Assembly (NCBI GenBank): GCA_019448385.1
Contig: JAGTXO010000052.1
Location: 124,001 to 188,000 of the forward strand
Length of the DNA stretch: 64,000 nt
DNA from: Diacronema lutheri
Taxonomy: Eukaryota > Haptophyta > Pavlovophyceae > Pavlovales > Pavlovaceae
Reading direction: 5' to 3'
Shown: piece after piece, positions 1 through 14,058 of the stretch
Layout of the letters: each line of letters begins with the position of its first letter
How positions within the stretch are numbered: position 1 is the first letter of the stretch
Program-made: the position numbers and the translations under genes
Notes under the pieces: generated by a model
Database searches by the model: none
The model's input: only the letters and a program-made list of their open reading frames with translations
What the model was told of the DNA's origin: nothing

Positions 1-199
1 CGCACGCGCGCGGCGCGCGCGTGCGCAGCCGGCCGCGCCCAGGGCGCCGCACCCACCGCGCGGCGCGGCGCGGCGCGGCACGGCACGGCGAGGCGCGGCG
101 CGGCGACATCCGACCATCAATGCGGAAATCCGACCGTCAATCCGACGCGCCGTCCGCTCGCCGCGCCGCGCCGCGCCCGCCGCCACGCGCGCCGCTCAG

Positions 200-2323
200 G
201 TCGGCACCGTGTGTGGCGTCGGCGTGTGCGCGGGCACGACGCGCGCCGGCGGCACGTGCACGCATTTTGTGTACACGCGCGAGACGGAGTTCTGCAGGTT
301 TCACCTGCGCCAGGCCGTGCGCGCGGTGGGCGGAACGTCCGCGACGCCCGCGCCACAGCCAGCGGGCGGCGGAGGCGCGCGCGTCGCCAGCCGGCCCGCG
401 GCCGCACAGCGCGAGCGCGCGCCGCGGCCGGGTGCGAGCGGCGGAGGCGGCACGTTCCTGCGCGGCACGCCGGGCGGCAGCGGCGTCTTTGGCACCGTGC
501 CCTTCGAGAGCTACCGCCATGCCAAGGAGGGCGCGGTGAAACTGCAGGCGCTCCTCATGGAGTCGGAGGCGAGGGCGGGGAAGCTTAAGCGCGAGCTGTG
601 CGAGGCGTTGCACACCATTGCTGAGCTTGAGCGCGCGCTGCACGCGACGCACGGCGGCGCGGCGGAGGTGGCGCGCGTGCGCGCGCGCGCCGAGCGCGCC
701 AGCGTCGGCCGAAGCGGCGGCGGCGACGTTGCGCGCGACGCCGACGCCGCGTCGCGCGCGAAGGGCGACGACGGGGACGGCCTCATGCTCGTGCGCGCGG
801 GCGAGGCCGACTGTGCGTGCGCAGTGCCGCTCGGCGCGCACGCTGTGGGAGCCGCGCCGCGGCCAGCGGCTGCGGCGGCAGCGCCGTCAACTGGAGCGGC
901 GCGCGCGCGCCCGGCCGCGCCGCTCGTGCGACCCGCGCTCGCGGCGGAGGCGGCGAGCGTCCGCCCGCCGCCCCGCCCAAAGCGCGACGGAGGCGCGGCC
1001 GTGCAGCAGCGCGCGGCCGCGGCCGCGGCGACGGGCTGCTCGAGCGACGACGGCGCGCGCGGTGCGCCGGCGTGTCCGCCCGCTGCGCCCACCGAGAGCG
1101 CGCGCGCGAGCGCGCACGAAGTCGCCGGCGGCGCTCAACCGCCGGGCTGGCTCGACGACACGATGGCCGGCGCGCTGGAGGTGCAGGTGGCTGCCGCGCC
1201 CGACTTTGGGCCGGGCCTCGGGCTCTGGACGCGCGCGCCGCCGCCCGCGCCGGCCGCGGCGGCGGGCACAGAGCGCGCGCCCGCGGCCGGCGCGCACGGC
1301 GGCGGTCCGGTGAAGCCCGCGCGCGCGGCGGCGGCGAGAGGCGAGGTGAGCTGCGCGCACGAGCGCGCGCCGCTGCAGCCCGCGAAGCAGCCGTCCGCGC
1401 CGCGCGCCGACGCGGGCACGGCGCGCACGTCGCCGCCGGCCGCTCATACCGCCGCCCAGCCGAGAGCCGCGCGCCCCATCCCGACGGCCGAGTATCGCGG
1501 CCGCGAGCCGTCGCCGCCGCGCGGCCCGCCGCTCTCGCCCGGCCGCGAGGCGGCGCGGAGGAGGGCGACGTCGTACGGCGCGCTCATTCGCGACGGCTGC
1601 GTGGCGAGCGCGCCGCAATCGGCGGCGTGCTCCAGCGCTTCGGCGCTCCAGGCGACCGTGCGGCGCGGCGACGGCGCGCGCGCGCATGGCTGCACCCCCG
1701 GCCTGCCGAGCGGCGTTCTCGGCAACGGCGGCGCGGCGGCTGCGGCCGGCACGGCGAGCGGGCGAGCGGCGCGCCTGCAGCAGCAGGCGGCCGGCGCTGC
1801 GCTGCCGCCGCCGCGCGCGTCGCACGCGGGCGGCGCGCTCCTGTTCGGCACCGCGCGAGACGTTGACGGAGCGGACGCGCAACGCGTCCTCGGCAAGCGC
1901 TCGGCGCACGCCGCCGACGCCGAGGCGGACGAGCTCGAGCGGTGGGAGCAGCGTGCAGACGTGCTCGGGCGCAAGGAGGCCGTCGCGCTCAAGCTCGAAA
2001 ACACCGTGCGCTGCCCTGTCGAGGCGACTTACTGTGCTGACTGCCGTCGCTGGTATGACCACGATGCCAATGTGCAGCTCTGCAGCTCGCGCAGCCACGC
2101 GCTGCAGAAGCGGACCGTGTACAAGTACGCGCACCGCTGCACGGGCTGCGGCGCGCGCAGCAGCACGCTCGACGAGCCCGTGCAGAAGCGCAAGTGCGAG
2201 CAGTGCGGCACGAACGTGTGGGCCAAGGCGTCCGCGTACGGCGTGACGACCGCCGCGCGCAAGGACGAGGACGAGGTGTTGCACGCGCGCGGCGTCGAGT
2301 ACGGCAAATTCATGCGCGTGTGA
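200..2323 (+). CDS. MCM10: Mcm10 replication factor, C-terminal part (5' end outside the window)
   Basis: DNA replication initiation factor that loads on and activates the CMG helicase in the nucleus. The segment opens with an Mcm10-type CCCH zinc finger (GTTRAGGTC, then ETEFCRFHL), where family members have a TRxGxPC...CxYH pattern. After about 530 low-complexity Ala/Arg/Pro residues it ends in the Mcm10 C-terminal zinc domain: paired cysteines YCADC, CTGC and CEQC, and the terminal block GVEYGKFMRV, matching the family ending GEEHGKF. The N-terminal OB fold is absent. An AG at 198-199 after a GC-rich stretch looks like a 3' splice site, so this is probably the last exon of a longer gene whose upstream exons lie left of the window. 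The GTG at 209 is not a start. The stop is TGA at 2321-2323. The gene converges on FadH with 104 bp between the stops. Confidence 0.85.
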   Translation, partial: VGTVCGVGVCAGTTRAGGTCTHFVYTRETEFCRFHLRQAVRAVGGTSATPAPQPAGGGGARVASRPAAAQRERAPRPGASGGGGTFLRGTPGGSGVFGTVPFESYRHAKEGAVKLQALLMESEARAGKLKRELCEALHTIAELERALHATHGGAAEVARVRARAERASVGRSGGGDVARDADAASRAKGDDGDGLMLVRAGEADCACAVPLGAHAVGAAPRPAAAAAAPSTGAARARPAAPLVRPALAAEAASVRPPPRPKRDGGAAVQQRAAAAAATGCSSDDGARGAPACPPAAPTESARASAHEVAGGAQPPGWLDDTMAGALEVQVAAAPDFGPGLGLWTRAPPPAPAAAAGTERAPAAGAHGGGPVKPARAAAARGEVSCAHERAPLQPAKQPSAPRADAGTARTSPPAAHTAAQPRAARPIPTAEYRGREPSPPRGPPLSPGREAARRRATSYGALIRDGCVASAPQSAACSSASALQATVRRGDGARAHGCTPGLPSGVLGNGGAAAAAGTASGRAARLQQQAAGAALPPPRASHAGGALLFGTARDVDGADAQRVLGKRSAHAADAEADELERWEQRADVLGRKEAVALKLENTVRCPVEATYCADCRRWYDHDANVQLCSSRSHALQKRTVYKYAHRCTGCGARSSTLDEPVQKRKCEQCGTNVWAKASAYGVTTAARKDEDEVLHARGVEYGKFMRV

Positions 2324-2427
2324 GGGGAGAGGAATGGGGAAAGGCGCAAGGGAGCAGACTCCATCCATGTCTCGGAGTCATCAGTCGTCTCACATTGTGC
2401 CCTTCCCGCCAACTAGAGCCACGACCC

Positions 2428-6422
<3,995 letters not shown>

Positions 6423-7151
6423 ATGGAAGCCGCGGTCGCGCCTTCAGCCAGCGCACTGATAGAACTGGCGAACTGTCCATCCTGCATGGCAATCGAAAAT
6501 TGCACGGCGCGCGTGAGCGGCAGCACGCTCACGCCAGGCAGAGCTGCTGACGAAGCTGTGTGCGCGCTGTCAATGCGCGCGAGCTCGACGTTCCTGCGCG
6601 AGGCTCTGCGTACAGCAAGAAACTTTGGGAGGCCTTGCTGCGAGCGCGGCCGCACGCGGCGGGCCCGCCCGGCTGCCCCCGCTCGGAGAGAATCGGAGAA
6701 GGCCCAAGGCATTCGTTTGCCGCGCTTGCGTTCGCGGGAACCGGCGCGGGGCAGGCAATCCTTCGCAAAAAACGCCGCCACTCAGTTTGGCCGAACTTCC
6801 ATCATCTCCAGGATGTGCGCTCGCGCCGGCGAGACACCGGCGATCCTCTCGCCATCGTCATCATACACATCGTCGGCGAGCGCGGAGACGGACGCGCAGT
6901 CCCGCTCGTTCTCCACCTCGCACGACCGACAACCCCGGCTCCGCGCCTGCGCGCACTGCACCGAGTACTTTGACTCGTCGTCCGCGGTCTATTTCTACGC
7001 GGACGCGCCGTACTGCTCCGAGGTCCACCGTGCGCTCGCCGTCACCTGGGCGCACCAGCAGCGGCAAGAGGGCGCTCCCGCCGCCGGACCCTCGAGCGGT
7101 GGTGACCTCACTGGCGTCGGCCTCCGGTCTCAGCTCCGCTTTTGGTCGTGA
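6423..7151 (+). CDS. Possible FLZ-like zinc-finger protein (gene model uncertain)
   Basis: I trust only the C-terminal part of this 242-residue frame. It carries CAHC, 18 residues including VYFYADAP, then YCSEVHR. Plant FLZ (DUF581) domains have C-x2-C, about 19 residues with IYMYRGD, then FCSEECR. Spacing and the aromatic/Cys-Ser core agree, with His in place of the last Cys. FLZ proteins in plants are adaptors for SnRK1 kinase; no such role can be shown here. The N-terminal 120 residues are compositionally odd and may be intron or 5' UTR, so the real exon may begin near 6811. No neighbour suggests a pathway. Confidence 0.35.
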   Translation: MEAAVAPSASALIELANCPSCMAIENCTARVSGSTLTPGRAADEAVCALSMRASSTFLREALRTARNFGRPCCERGRTRRARPAAPARRESEKAQGIRLPRLRSREPARGRQSFAKNAATQFGRTSIISRMCARAGETPAILSPSSSYTSSASAETDAQSRSFSTSHDRQPRLRACAHCTEYFDSSSAVYFYADAPYCSEVHRALAVTWAHQQRQEGAPAAGPSSGGDLTGVGLRSQLRFWS

Positions 7152-7506
7152 CGGCGCGCCGCCGACGCTGGGCATCCCGTCGAGCCGCCCGCTCCGCCGC
7201 CAAACCGCGATGCGCAGAAGACGCGCACCGCGCGCGCGCTGCACGCCGCCGCCGACGCGACCGCTCCACTCCTCGGGCCGCGCACGCCCCTCCTCGCCAA
7301 CCTAGCAGAGCCCCCTCTTCTTTTTTTCGTCAGCAGCCACCCACGCCTTCCTCCCACGCTGGTGCCATTCGGGCAGATGCAGCGGGCGCTGGCGCGGGCC
7401 ACGGGCGGATCCGGCGCAACGCCAAGCCCAACGCGCCCCTAGAACCGTACGGCGTCACCGTAGGAAAATCGGGCCAGGCGGATTTTCCGGTTCGGCACGC
7501 TGTGAG

Positions 7507-7542
<36 letters not shown>

Positions 7543-7630
7543 ACTAGGTATCGTGCAACGCGACACCCCCACCGCGCAATCAAACGCCGACATGGCGGAG
7601 AGCGCAGTCGTGCGCACGGCGAAGTCAGCC
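7152..7630. other. Intergenic segment with C homopolymer
   Basis: Between the FLZ-like candidate and the 3' end of the coiled-coil gene. It contains the 34-nt C run at 7507-7540. Otherwise only short frames without recognisable products. Confidence 0.4.
7507..7540 (+). repeat. Poly-C tract, 34 nt
   Basis: Uninterrupted run of C between TGTGAG and GGACTAGG, 90 bp beyond the stop codon of the minus-strand coiled-coil gene. One of a series of long C/G homopolymers in this window. Confidence 0.95.
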
Positions 7631-9651
7631 TCACTGAAGGCCCGAAATGGCGGAGAGCGCGGGCGTGCCCACGGCGGGGTGCGCGGCGGGCGGCGGCGGC
7701 GCGGCCGCCGGCGCGGTGAGCGCGCCAAGCAACGTCTGGATTTGGCCAGCAACCTGGTTGTTGGTGTCCATCAGGCTGCGGAAGTCGTCGACGCGGAAGT
7801 TGGAGAGCACGCGCGCGAGCGCGTCGCGGTCCTTGAGCGTCTTGGCCTGCGCCTTGGCCTCGTCGCCCTCCTGCGCGCGCGGCATCGTTGAGCGGGCGGA
7901 CGACCACGCGCGCACCGTGCGGTGAGCGCGGCAAAGCGACGCGGGATGGCGCCCAGTTGGGCAGAGCGCGCGCGCGCGCGCACTCGGTGCGCCACGTTGA
8001 GGTCGGCGCGCAGCTGCTCGATGAGCGCACCCATCTGCGTCGCGCGCTCAAGCAGCAGCCGGTTCTCCTGCGCGAGCTTGGACGCGTCCGTCTCCTGCAC
8101 CGCGTAATGCTCCTCCTTGACCGCGGCGCGCCTGCGTGCGGTGCGCAGCTCGCGGTCCAGATCGTCGTAGCGCTGCGAGGCGCGCGCGAGCTCGCGGAAG
8201 TTGTCGGCGATCTGGTCCTTGGTCTCGCGGTGCAGCTCGACGGTCTCGAGGTACTTTTCGCGCTGCTTGCGGAACATAAACTTTGCGAGCACGCGCTCGA
8301 CCTTGGAGCGGTCCATCTCGTCGAGGAGGCGCTGCCGCTCCTTCTCGGCGACGGAGGCGGCCGAGGCGGTCGAGGCGGCGGCGGCCTGCAGCTGCGCGTT
8401 CTCCATGATCAAGAACTTGCAGTCGTCCTGCAGCTTCGCGTGCGCCTCGTTCGCCGTCTCGAGCTCGAGCCGCGCGCGCCGGCTCTCGCCGTCGGCCTTG
8501 GACTGCGCGTCGCGCGCCTCCTTCATCTCCGCCTTGAGGCCGCCGACCACGGCCTGCAGACCGCCGGCGCGCGCGTCGGCGGTCTCGGCGTTGGCCTTCG
8601 TCTCGTTGAGCTCAGCGCGCAGCTTTGTGATCTCGCGCTCCTGCTTCGCCCGCACCGCCGCTGCCTCGGCGAGCCGCTCGGCGAGCTCGCGCATGTCGAC
8701 GTCGTACGAGGCGAAGCGCTTCTTGAGCGACTGCAGCTGCTCGGTGAGCGCGTTCACGTCGGCGCGGAGCGTCTTCTCGGTAACCGCCTTGTGCTCAAGC
8801 TGCCGCTGCAGCGCGACCGACTCGCCCACCACCTGCGACATGGCCGCCGTGTGCTCCTCGCGCAGCTGCGCGACGCGCGCGGGGGGGGGGGGGGGGGGGG
8901 GGGGGGGGGAGGGGGGAGGGGGGGAAGTCGGAAGCGGGGACGCGGGTGGCGGGTGCGGCGGGTGGGCGCGCCGCACCGCGCGCGCGGCAGGGCGGCGGCC
9001 GCGGCGATGCCACCGGTGGCGCACCTTGTCCACTATGCCCTCCGCGCGCCGCTTCTCCTCCATCGCGCGCGCTTCTGCCATCTGCGCCATCATCCGCTCC
9101 TGGATCGCGCGGTCGAGCCGTTGCTCGGCGGCCGCGAGCTGCTGCGCTTGGCGCGCCTCCATCTCGGAGGCCTGCGCTCGGAGCTGCGAGAGCGTGTCCT
9201 CGAGCGAGCCGTCGCCAATAGGCATGTACGCCGTCGGCGCCGCGCGCGTCGCCGCGCTGCTCGGCCGCGCGTGCGGCGCGCCCATCGCGCCCGCCGAGCC
9301 CGGCGGCATCGCGCCGCCGTGCTCCTTCATGTACTTCATCTCGAGCTCGAGGAAGTAGATCTGCTGCTGCAGGTTGTAAATGTACCTGCACCACCGCGGC
9401 CGCGCGCCGCCCGGCGTAAGGGCGGCGCGCGTGCGCGCTGCGCAGCGGCGCGCACGCGCGATGCGCGCGCTTTGCGCGCACTCTTTCTCGAGGTCACCCG
9501 ATGCGCGCTGCCCGGCGGGCGCGCCGAGGCCGCTTTTGAGCGCGGCGGGATCAGCGGAGCCCGGACGAGGCACGGGCGACGGGATCGACACGGGCCTCGT
9601 CCCGTATCTGCCGATCGCCGTCTGCTTTGACGTGGTGCCGAGCGTCACCAT
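7631..9651 (-). CDS. Coiled-coil protein, function unknown (possibly ciliary or cytoskeletal)
   Basis: Exons (minus strand): 9651-9482, 9385-9025, 8865-7984, 7870-7631; all phases fit and give about 550 residues. A basic Ser/Pro-rich N-terminus leads into a conserved-looking stretch formed across the first splice (EKEYIYNLQQQIYFLELEM). Almost continuous coiled coil follows (Glu/Lys/Ala/Leu-rich, for example LRADVNALTEQLQSLKKRF), and the tail is Pro/Ala-rich. Such architecture is common in basal-body and axonemal proteins, but I do not recognise a specific family. The second intron (9024-8866) holds a C homopolymer on the sense strand, ending about 14 nt before its AG. The start codon lies 80 bp downstream of the ACBP gene's stop on the same strand. 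Confidence 0.75.
8881..8909 (+). repeat. Poly-G tract (poly-C on the sense strand of the host intron)
   Basis: A run of 29 G on the plus strand, followed by more G with single A interruptions to about 8924. Inside intron 2 of the coiled-coil gene it reads as C and sits where a polypyrimidine tract would be. Confidence 0.95.
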
Positions 9652-9731
9652 CGAGGTCGGTGGCGGCAACCCTGTCAAACCCGCCTTCTGTGACCGGCCG
9701 TTTCACGCGGCGCCTTTCCTCAGTCGGACAC

Positions 9732-10636
9732 TCAGCCCGCGCTGTCCCGGTCCGGCTCGTTGGCGCGCGGCTGCTTCGCCTGCTCCGTCCAGACGGCGGG
9801 CGGTGGCGTCGTGCCACACACGGGCAGCGCGCCCGAGCCTACCCCTCCGAGGCCGGCGCGCAGCGCGTACGGCCCCACGCGGCTGACGAGGCCGATTGCG
9901 ACCCCGCCCGCGAGGACGCCGAGCGCACTCAGCCGCGCGCACGCGGAGAGCGCGACGCGCGCAGGGCGGCGGGCGGCGCTCGGCGAGGCGGCGGCGCTGG
10001 CCTTGACGCCCACCGGCGCGCGGCTCGGCGCCACCGCCGCCGCCGGCGCCATCGCGGGCGCGGACGCGCTGCCGCGCGCCCGCTCGCACCCACCGTCGGC
10101 GTGGCAGGCGGCGGGTTGGCGCGACGCAAGCGCGCGCGCGCGCTCGTCGTGCACGTCGGCCTCGATCCGCGCGCGCACCTCCGCCGGCACGCACGCGAGC
10201 GCCGTCTCGCCGTCGCCGTCGCGCGCGTGCGCATCGGCGCCGGCGACGAGGAGCGCGAGCATGGCGTCGTCGTGCTCGCACACAGCTGCCATGTGCAACG
10301 GTGTGCAGCCGTCAACGTCGCGCGCGCCCACATCGGCGCGCGCGCCGAGCAGCAGCCGGCACGCCACCGCGTCGCCACGGTCGCTCGCCCAGTGCAGCAG
10401 CGTGCGCCCGTCCTCATCGCACGCGCGCGCGAGCGACTCGCCGTCGGGCGCGCGCAGCCGCGCGGCGAGTGCGTCGGTCGCGCCGGCGCGCACGAGCGCG
10501 AAGACGGCGCCAACGCTGCCCTCTGCGTGATCGTCCAGATCGTCGCCATGCGTCCCGTCGTGCAAGGGCATCGAGAAGACGGCGCCGCCGACGTGCGACA
10601 TGAGCGCGTCCTCCGCCTCGGCCGCATCGTCGTCGG

Positions 10637-10670
<34 letters not shown>

Positions 10671-11018
10671 GGCGTCGTCAACGCCGTCGTCGGCGCGCGC
10701 GCCGCCGGCGAGAGCAAACTGTGCACGCTCTTCGCCGCCGAGCCCGCCCTCGTCGCCCACCATCGCACGCACGGCAGCCACGTAGCCGCGCATCGCGTCG
10801 TCGCGCGATCGGCCGAGATGCTTGCGCCACGCGCCCCATTTTGCGCGCTCGGTGGGGGCGAAGCGCGACGGCTCCGTGTCGGGCGCGTCACCAAAGTTGG
10901 CCTGCTTGAACAGCGCGTATAGCCCGAGCTTCTCCGCCGTCGACAGCGCGCCGAATTCGCCGCGCGCCTTGGCGAGCTCGAGCGCCACCGCAAACTGCTC
11001 GTCCAACGTCCGCGCCAT
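9732..11018 (-). CDS. Acyl-CoA-binding domain protein with ankyrin repeats (ACBD6-like)
   Basis: Binds long-chain acyl-CoA esters. The 428-residue single exon begins MARTLDEQFAVALELA and has a full ACBP fold in the first 90 residues: EKLGLYALFKQA (the family's YxLYKQA acyl-CoA site), then ERAKWGAWRKHLGRSRDDAMRGYV (KWxAW motif). An acidic Asp/Ala linker follows. Two to three ankyrin repeats come next (EDGRTLLHWASDRGDAVACRLLL, VDGCTPLHMAAVCEHDDAMLALL, GDGETALACV). ACBP followed by ankyrins is the ACBD6 layout. The C-terminus adds a hydrophobic stretch (ALGVLAGGVAIGLVS) that could anchor it in a membrane, unlike soluble ACBD6. The start codon is only 24 bp from that of the divergent DUF229 gene. 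Confidence 0.9.
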
Positions 11019-11042
11019 CCTGAACAAGCCTTGGCTGCGTCG
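11019..11042. promoter_or_regulatory. 24-bp divergent start-codon spacer
   Basis: Only 24 bp separate the ATG of the ACBP-ankyrin gene (11018, minus) from the ATG of the DUF229 gene (11043, plus). Promoters and 5' leaders must overlap the neighbouring gene or be extremely short. Confidence 0.6.
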
Positions 11043-14027
11043 ATGGCGCGCGCGGCCGGCCGGCTGGCGGTCGGCCTGCTCGCGCGCGCAGCACTTTGCG
11101 CGGGCGCGTGCCCGCCGCAGCCGGAGTTCGCGTCGCTCGACGAAAGCTCGGGCCTGCTCAACTTTGCGTGCGGCCGCAGCTGGGCCGTCGACCTCGTCGC
11201 CGACGCCGACTGCGGCGCGCGCTGCCACCCGCGCTACACGCACGGGCCGCACGCCGGCGAGGTCCACCTCTTCCGCGAGCCGGTCGTCGTGCAGCGCGAA
11301 TATGTGCACGCGTACTGCGACGTGTGGCCCACCGGCCGCGCCGAGCAGGTCTTTGCGCGCCCCGTCGAGCGCGCCGCCGTGCGCGCGCGAGCTGAGGCCG
11401 CCGCGGACGAGCGGCGCTCGCACGCCGCCCCCGCCGTGGCGAACGCGAGCGCGCCAGCCGGTGCAGACGGCGACGCTGAGGGCGCGCCCGACTTTGTCCT
11501 GCTGCTATTCGAGGGCTTGCCCGCCGAACTGCTCGAGGTGGCGCTGCCGCGCACGCTCGCGCAGCTCCGCGCCGACGTGCGCGCAGGCGCTGGCGCGGGC
11601 CTAGGGTCGGAGGAGATTGGCAACGAGGGCGGCGCGCGCGCGCATGCGACTGCCGCCGAGGCCGAGCTCTGGTCCTTCTCGATGCTCGCGGGCGACGGCG
11701 ACGGCGAATCGCCCGCGGCGGACGGCTGGCGCGCGTTGCTCGGCGACGGCGGCGAGGCAGCGGCAGGCGGCCGCTCAGTGCTGTGCGCGCTACAGAACGG
11801 CGGTTACATTGCCGCCCTCGCCGCCGACCGCTGCACATCGCCGGCGCTCGACGCGGCCGGCGTGACGGTTGAGGCAGCGATCGAGCTCGCCGCCGCCGTC
11901 GCTGCGGAGGCGCGCGGCGCGCACAGCGCCGCCGTCAATGGATTTGGCGCGGCGCGCGCGCCGGGCGGGTGCATCGACCACCTGCTGCTCGAGCACGTGT
12001 GCGCGGCGGCGCTGCAGCTCGCCGCGCGCGCGCGCGCGCCGCGCTGCATAGGCGGCGAGGCGGCGCACCGCGTCGCGCTGCGCTATCTCGAGCCCTTTTT
12101 AAATCTCGAGCCAAGCCGGCGCCAGGTGTACGCGCCGCGCGGCGCGCACGACGGCGGCGGCGGCGCGGCGCCGGCGGCGGCGCGAGCGCCGCGCGTCGCC
12201 GTGGCCGCGCTCGACGCGCTGGCGGGCGGCGCGCAGCTCGACGATGACCTGGCGGCGTGGGTGCGTGCCCTCCTCGCACAACGCGGCGCGCTCGGCGCGC
12301 GCGCACCCGCCATACTGCTCTGGGCGGACGGCAGCGAAGGCGAAGGCGATGGCGAAGGCGATGGCGAAGGCGATGGCGAAGGCGATGGCGAAAGCGGCGA
12401 AGGCGAGGGCGGTGGGCGTAGGGCCACGCGCGCGCACCGCTCGGCCGCAGGCGTCGCGCACCTCTTCTTCCCGCGCGCGTACCGTTCGCGCCTTGGCTCC
12501 GTGCGCACGCCACTCGCTGGCGCTGGCCGCGCGTCAGCGGCGCCGCGTGCTGCCGTCGACGGCGCGGACGCGCAGGGCGACGGGGCAGGCGCGCGCGCTG
12601 GCGTGCACGACCTGCGCGCCGCCGTGCTCGCGCTCGCTGGCGTCGGTGCACCGGCGCTCGCATCCGCCGATTACCGCGCCGCGCCGCGCCGCACGGCCGG
12701 CGCGTCCGCGGCCGGTGGCGGGCGGCACGAGCGGCGCGCGCGCGACGGCGTGGGTGGTGACGAGGCGGTGTCCGACATGCGCACGGCCGCTACCGGCCCT
12801 GCCCACGCCGAGCGGCGCGAGGCGCGAGGCGCGTCGCGCCGGCTGACGAGTGAGAGCGGCGGCGCCGAGACCGCGCGAAGAGCAGGCGAGGCTGGGCGCG
12901 GGGCGTTCGGAACGGTGGGTGCGGGGCCCGTGGCAGCCGGCCCAGGCGTGCGCGGGGCCGCGGCCGACCTTGCGAGCGGAGCCGCGCGCGCCGAGGCGCC
13001 AGGGCCGCGCGCCACCGGGCGCGCGATGGCTTGGCCAGCGCAGGCCGCAGCGGGCGCGGCAGCGGCGCCGGTCGGCGCGCGCGCGCCGCCGCCGCGCGCC
13101 GAGCCACCATTGCCCTTCGCGTGCGCCGCGACGCTCGCGCCGCCGCCATCGTGCGTGCACGGCCGCCTGCCCGCGCCCAACGCGAGCCTCATCGACGCGC
13201 TGCGCGCGTCGAGCGACGAGCCGAGCTGCGCACACGTGCGCTCGTTCGCGCGACTGGACGGCGGTGGCGCGCGCGCGGGACGAAGCGCGGAGCGCGCGGG
13301 TGCGAGCAGCGGCGGTGGCGACGACGGTAGCGGCGGCGTGGATGGTGACGAGAATGAGGACGAGGCAAGCGTGCTCGAGCTGGCGGGCTGCGACGTGGCC
13401 GTCGGTGGCAGCGAGGTGGGCGGGTACTCGATCGATTTTGGCGCGCGGCTGCTCGAATTCTCCGCCGCGCACGCGACGGCGGGCGGCGTCTCGCTCCCCG
13501 CGGGCATCGAGGTTGTGCTCAGCTACTGCTCCAGCCGCGCGGCGCTCGTTGCCGCCGCGGGCGGCGCGGCCGAGCGCGGTGGCGCGCGCGGCGCGCGCGA
13601 GGGCGGAGGCGACGTCGAGTCCGGCGGCGGCGAGGCGAAGGCTGTGAGCGGCAGCGAGATCGCGCACGCCGCACGCCGCCTCGCCCTCGCCGCGCAGGCG
13701 ATGCCCCGTTTTCTGTCGGCCGAGCGTGGCGCGCCGTTTGCCATCGCCTCCGACACCGCTGCGAACGCCACCGCCTCCACAACCGCCCTAACCTCCGCCT
13801 CCGCAACCGCTCCCGCCACCGCCTCCACCACCGCCTCGTCGAGCAGCTTTTGCGCCGCTGCGCGCGCGCCGCGCCGTCAGAGCAACCACGCGGCGCTGCG
13901 CCTGCGCTGCCTCATGGAGACGGGCGCCGCGCCCGCGCTCAACGTGCGCGTGCGCGTGGCGCGCAAGCCGCACCTCGAGGCGCTGCTCCGTGCGCTGCGC
14001 GCGCGCGCCGAGCGCGCCGACGCCGCC

Positions 14028-14058
<31 letters not shown>

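Noticed and set aside
887-2368. Long minus-strand open frame opposite Mcm10
   Set aside because: Very high GC leaves all frames open; Mcm10 zinc domains identify the plus strand as coding.
7888-9630. 580-residue plus-strand frame opposite the coiled-coil gene
   Set aside because: Leu/Arg/His-rich composition typical of the antisense of a coiled coil; no motif.
9652-9678. TTG-initiated extension of the coiled-coil protein
   Set aside because: A good ATG lies at 9651 and eukaryotic initiation at TTG is improbable.
12340-12391. Possible CRISPR-like or regulatory repeat
   Set aside because: Pure tandem 12-bp units without spacers, in frame within a gene: a minisatellite.
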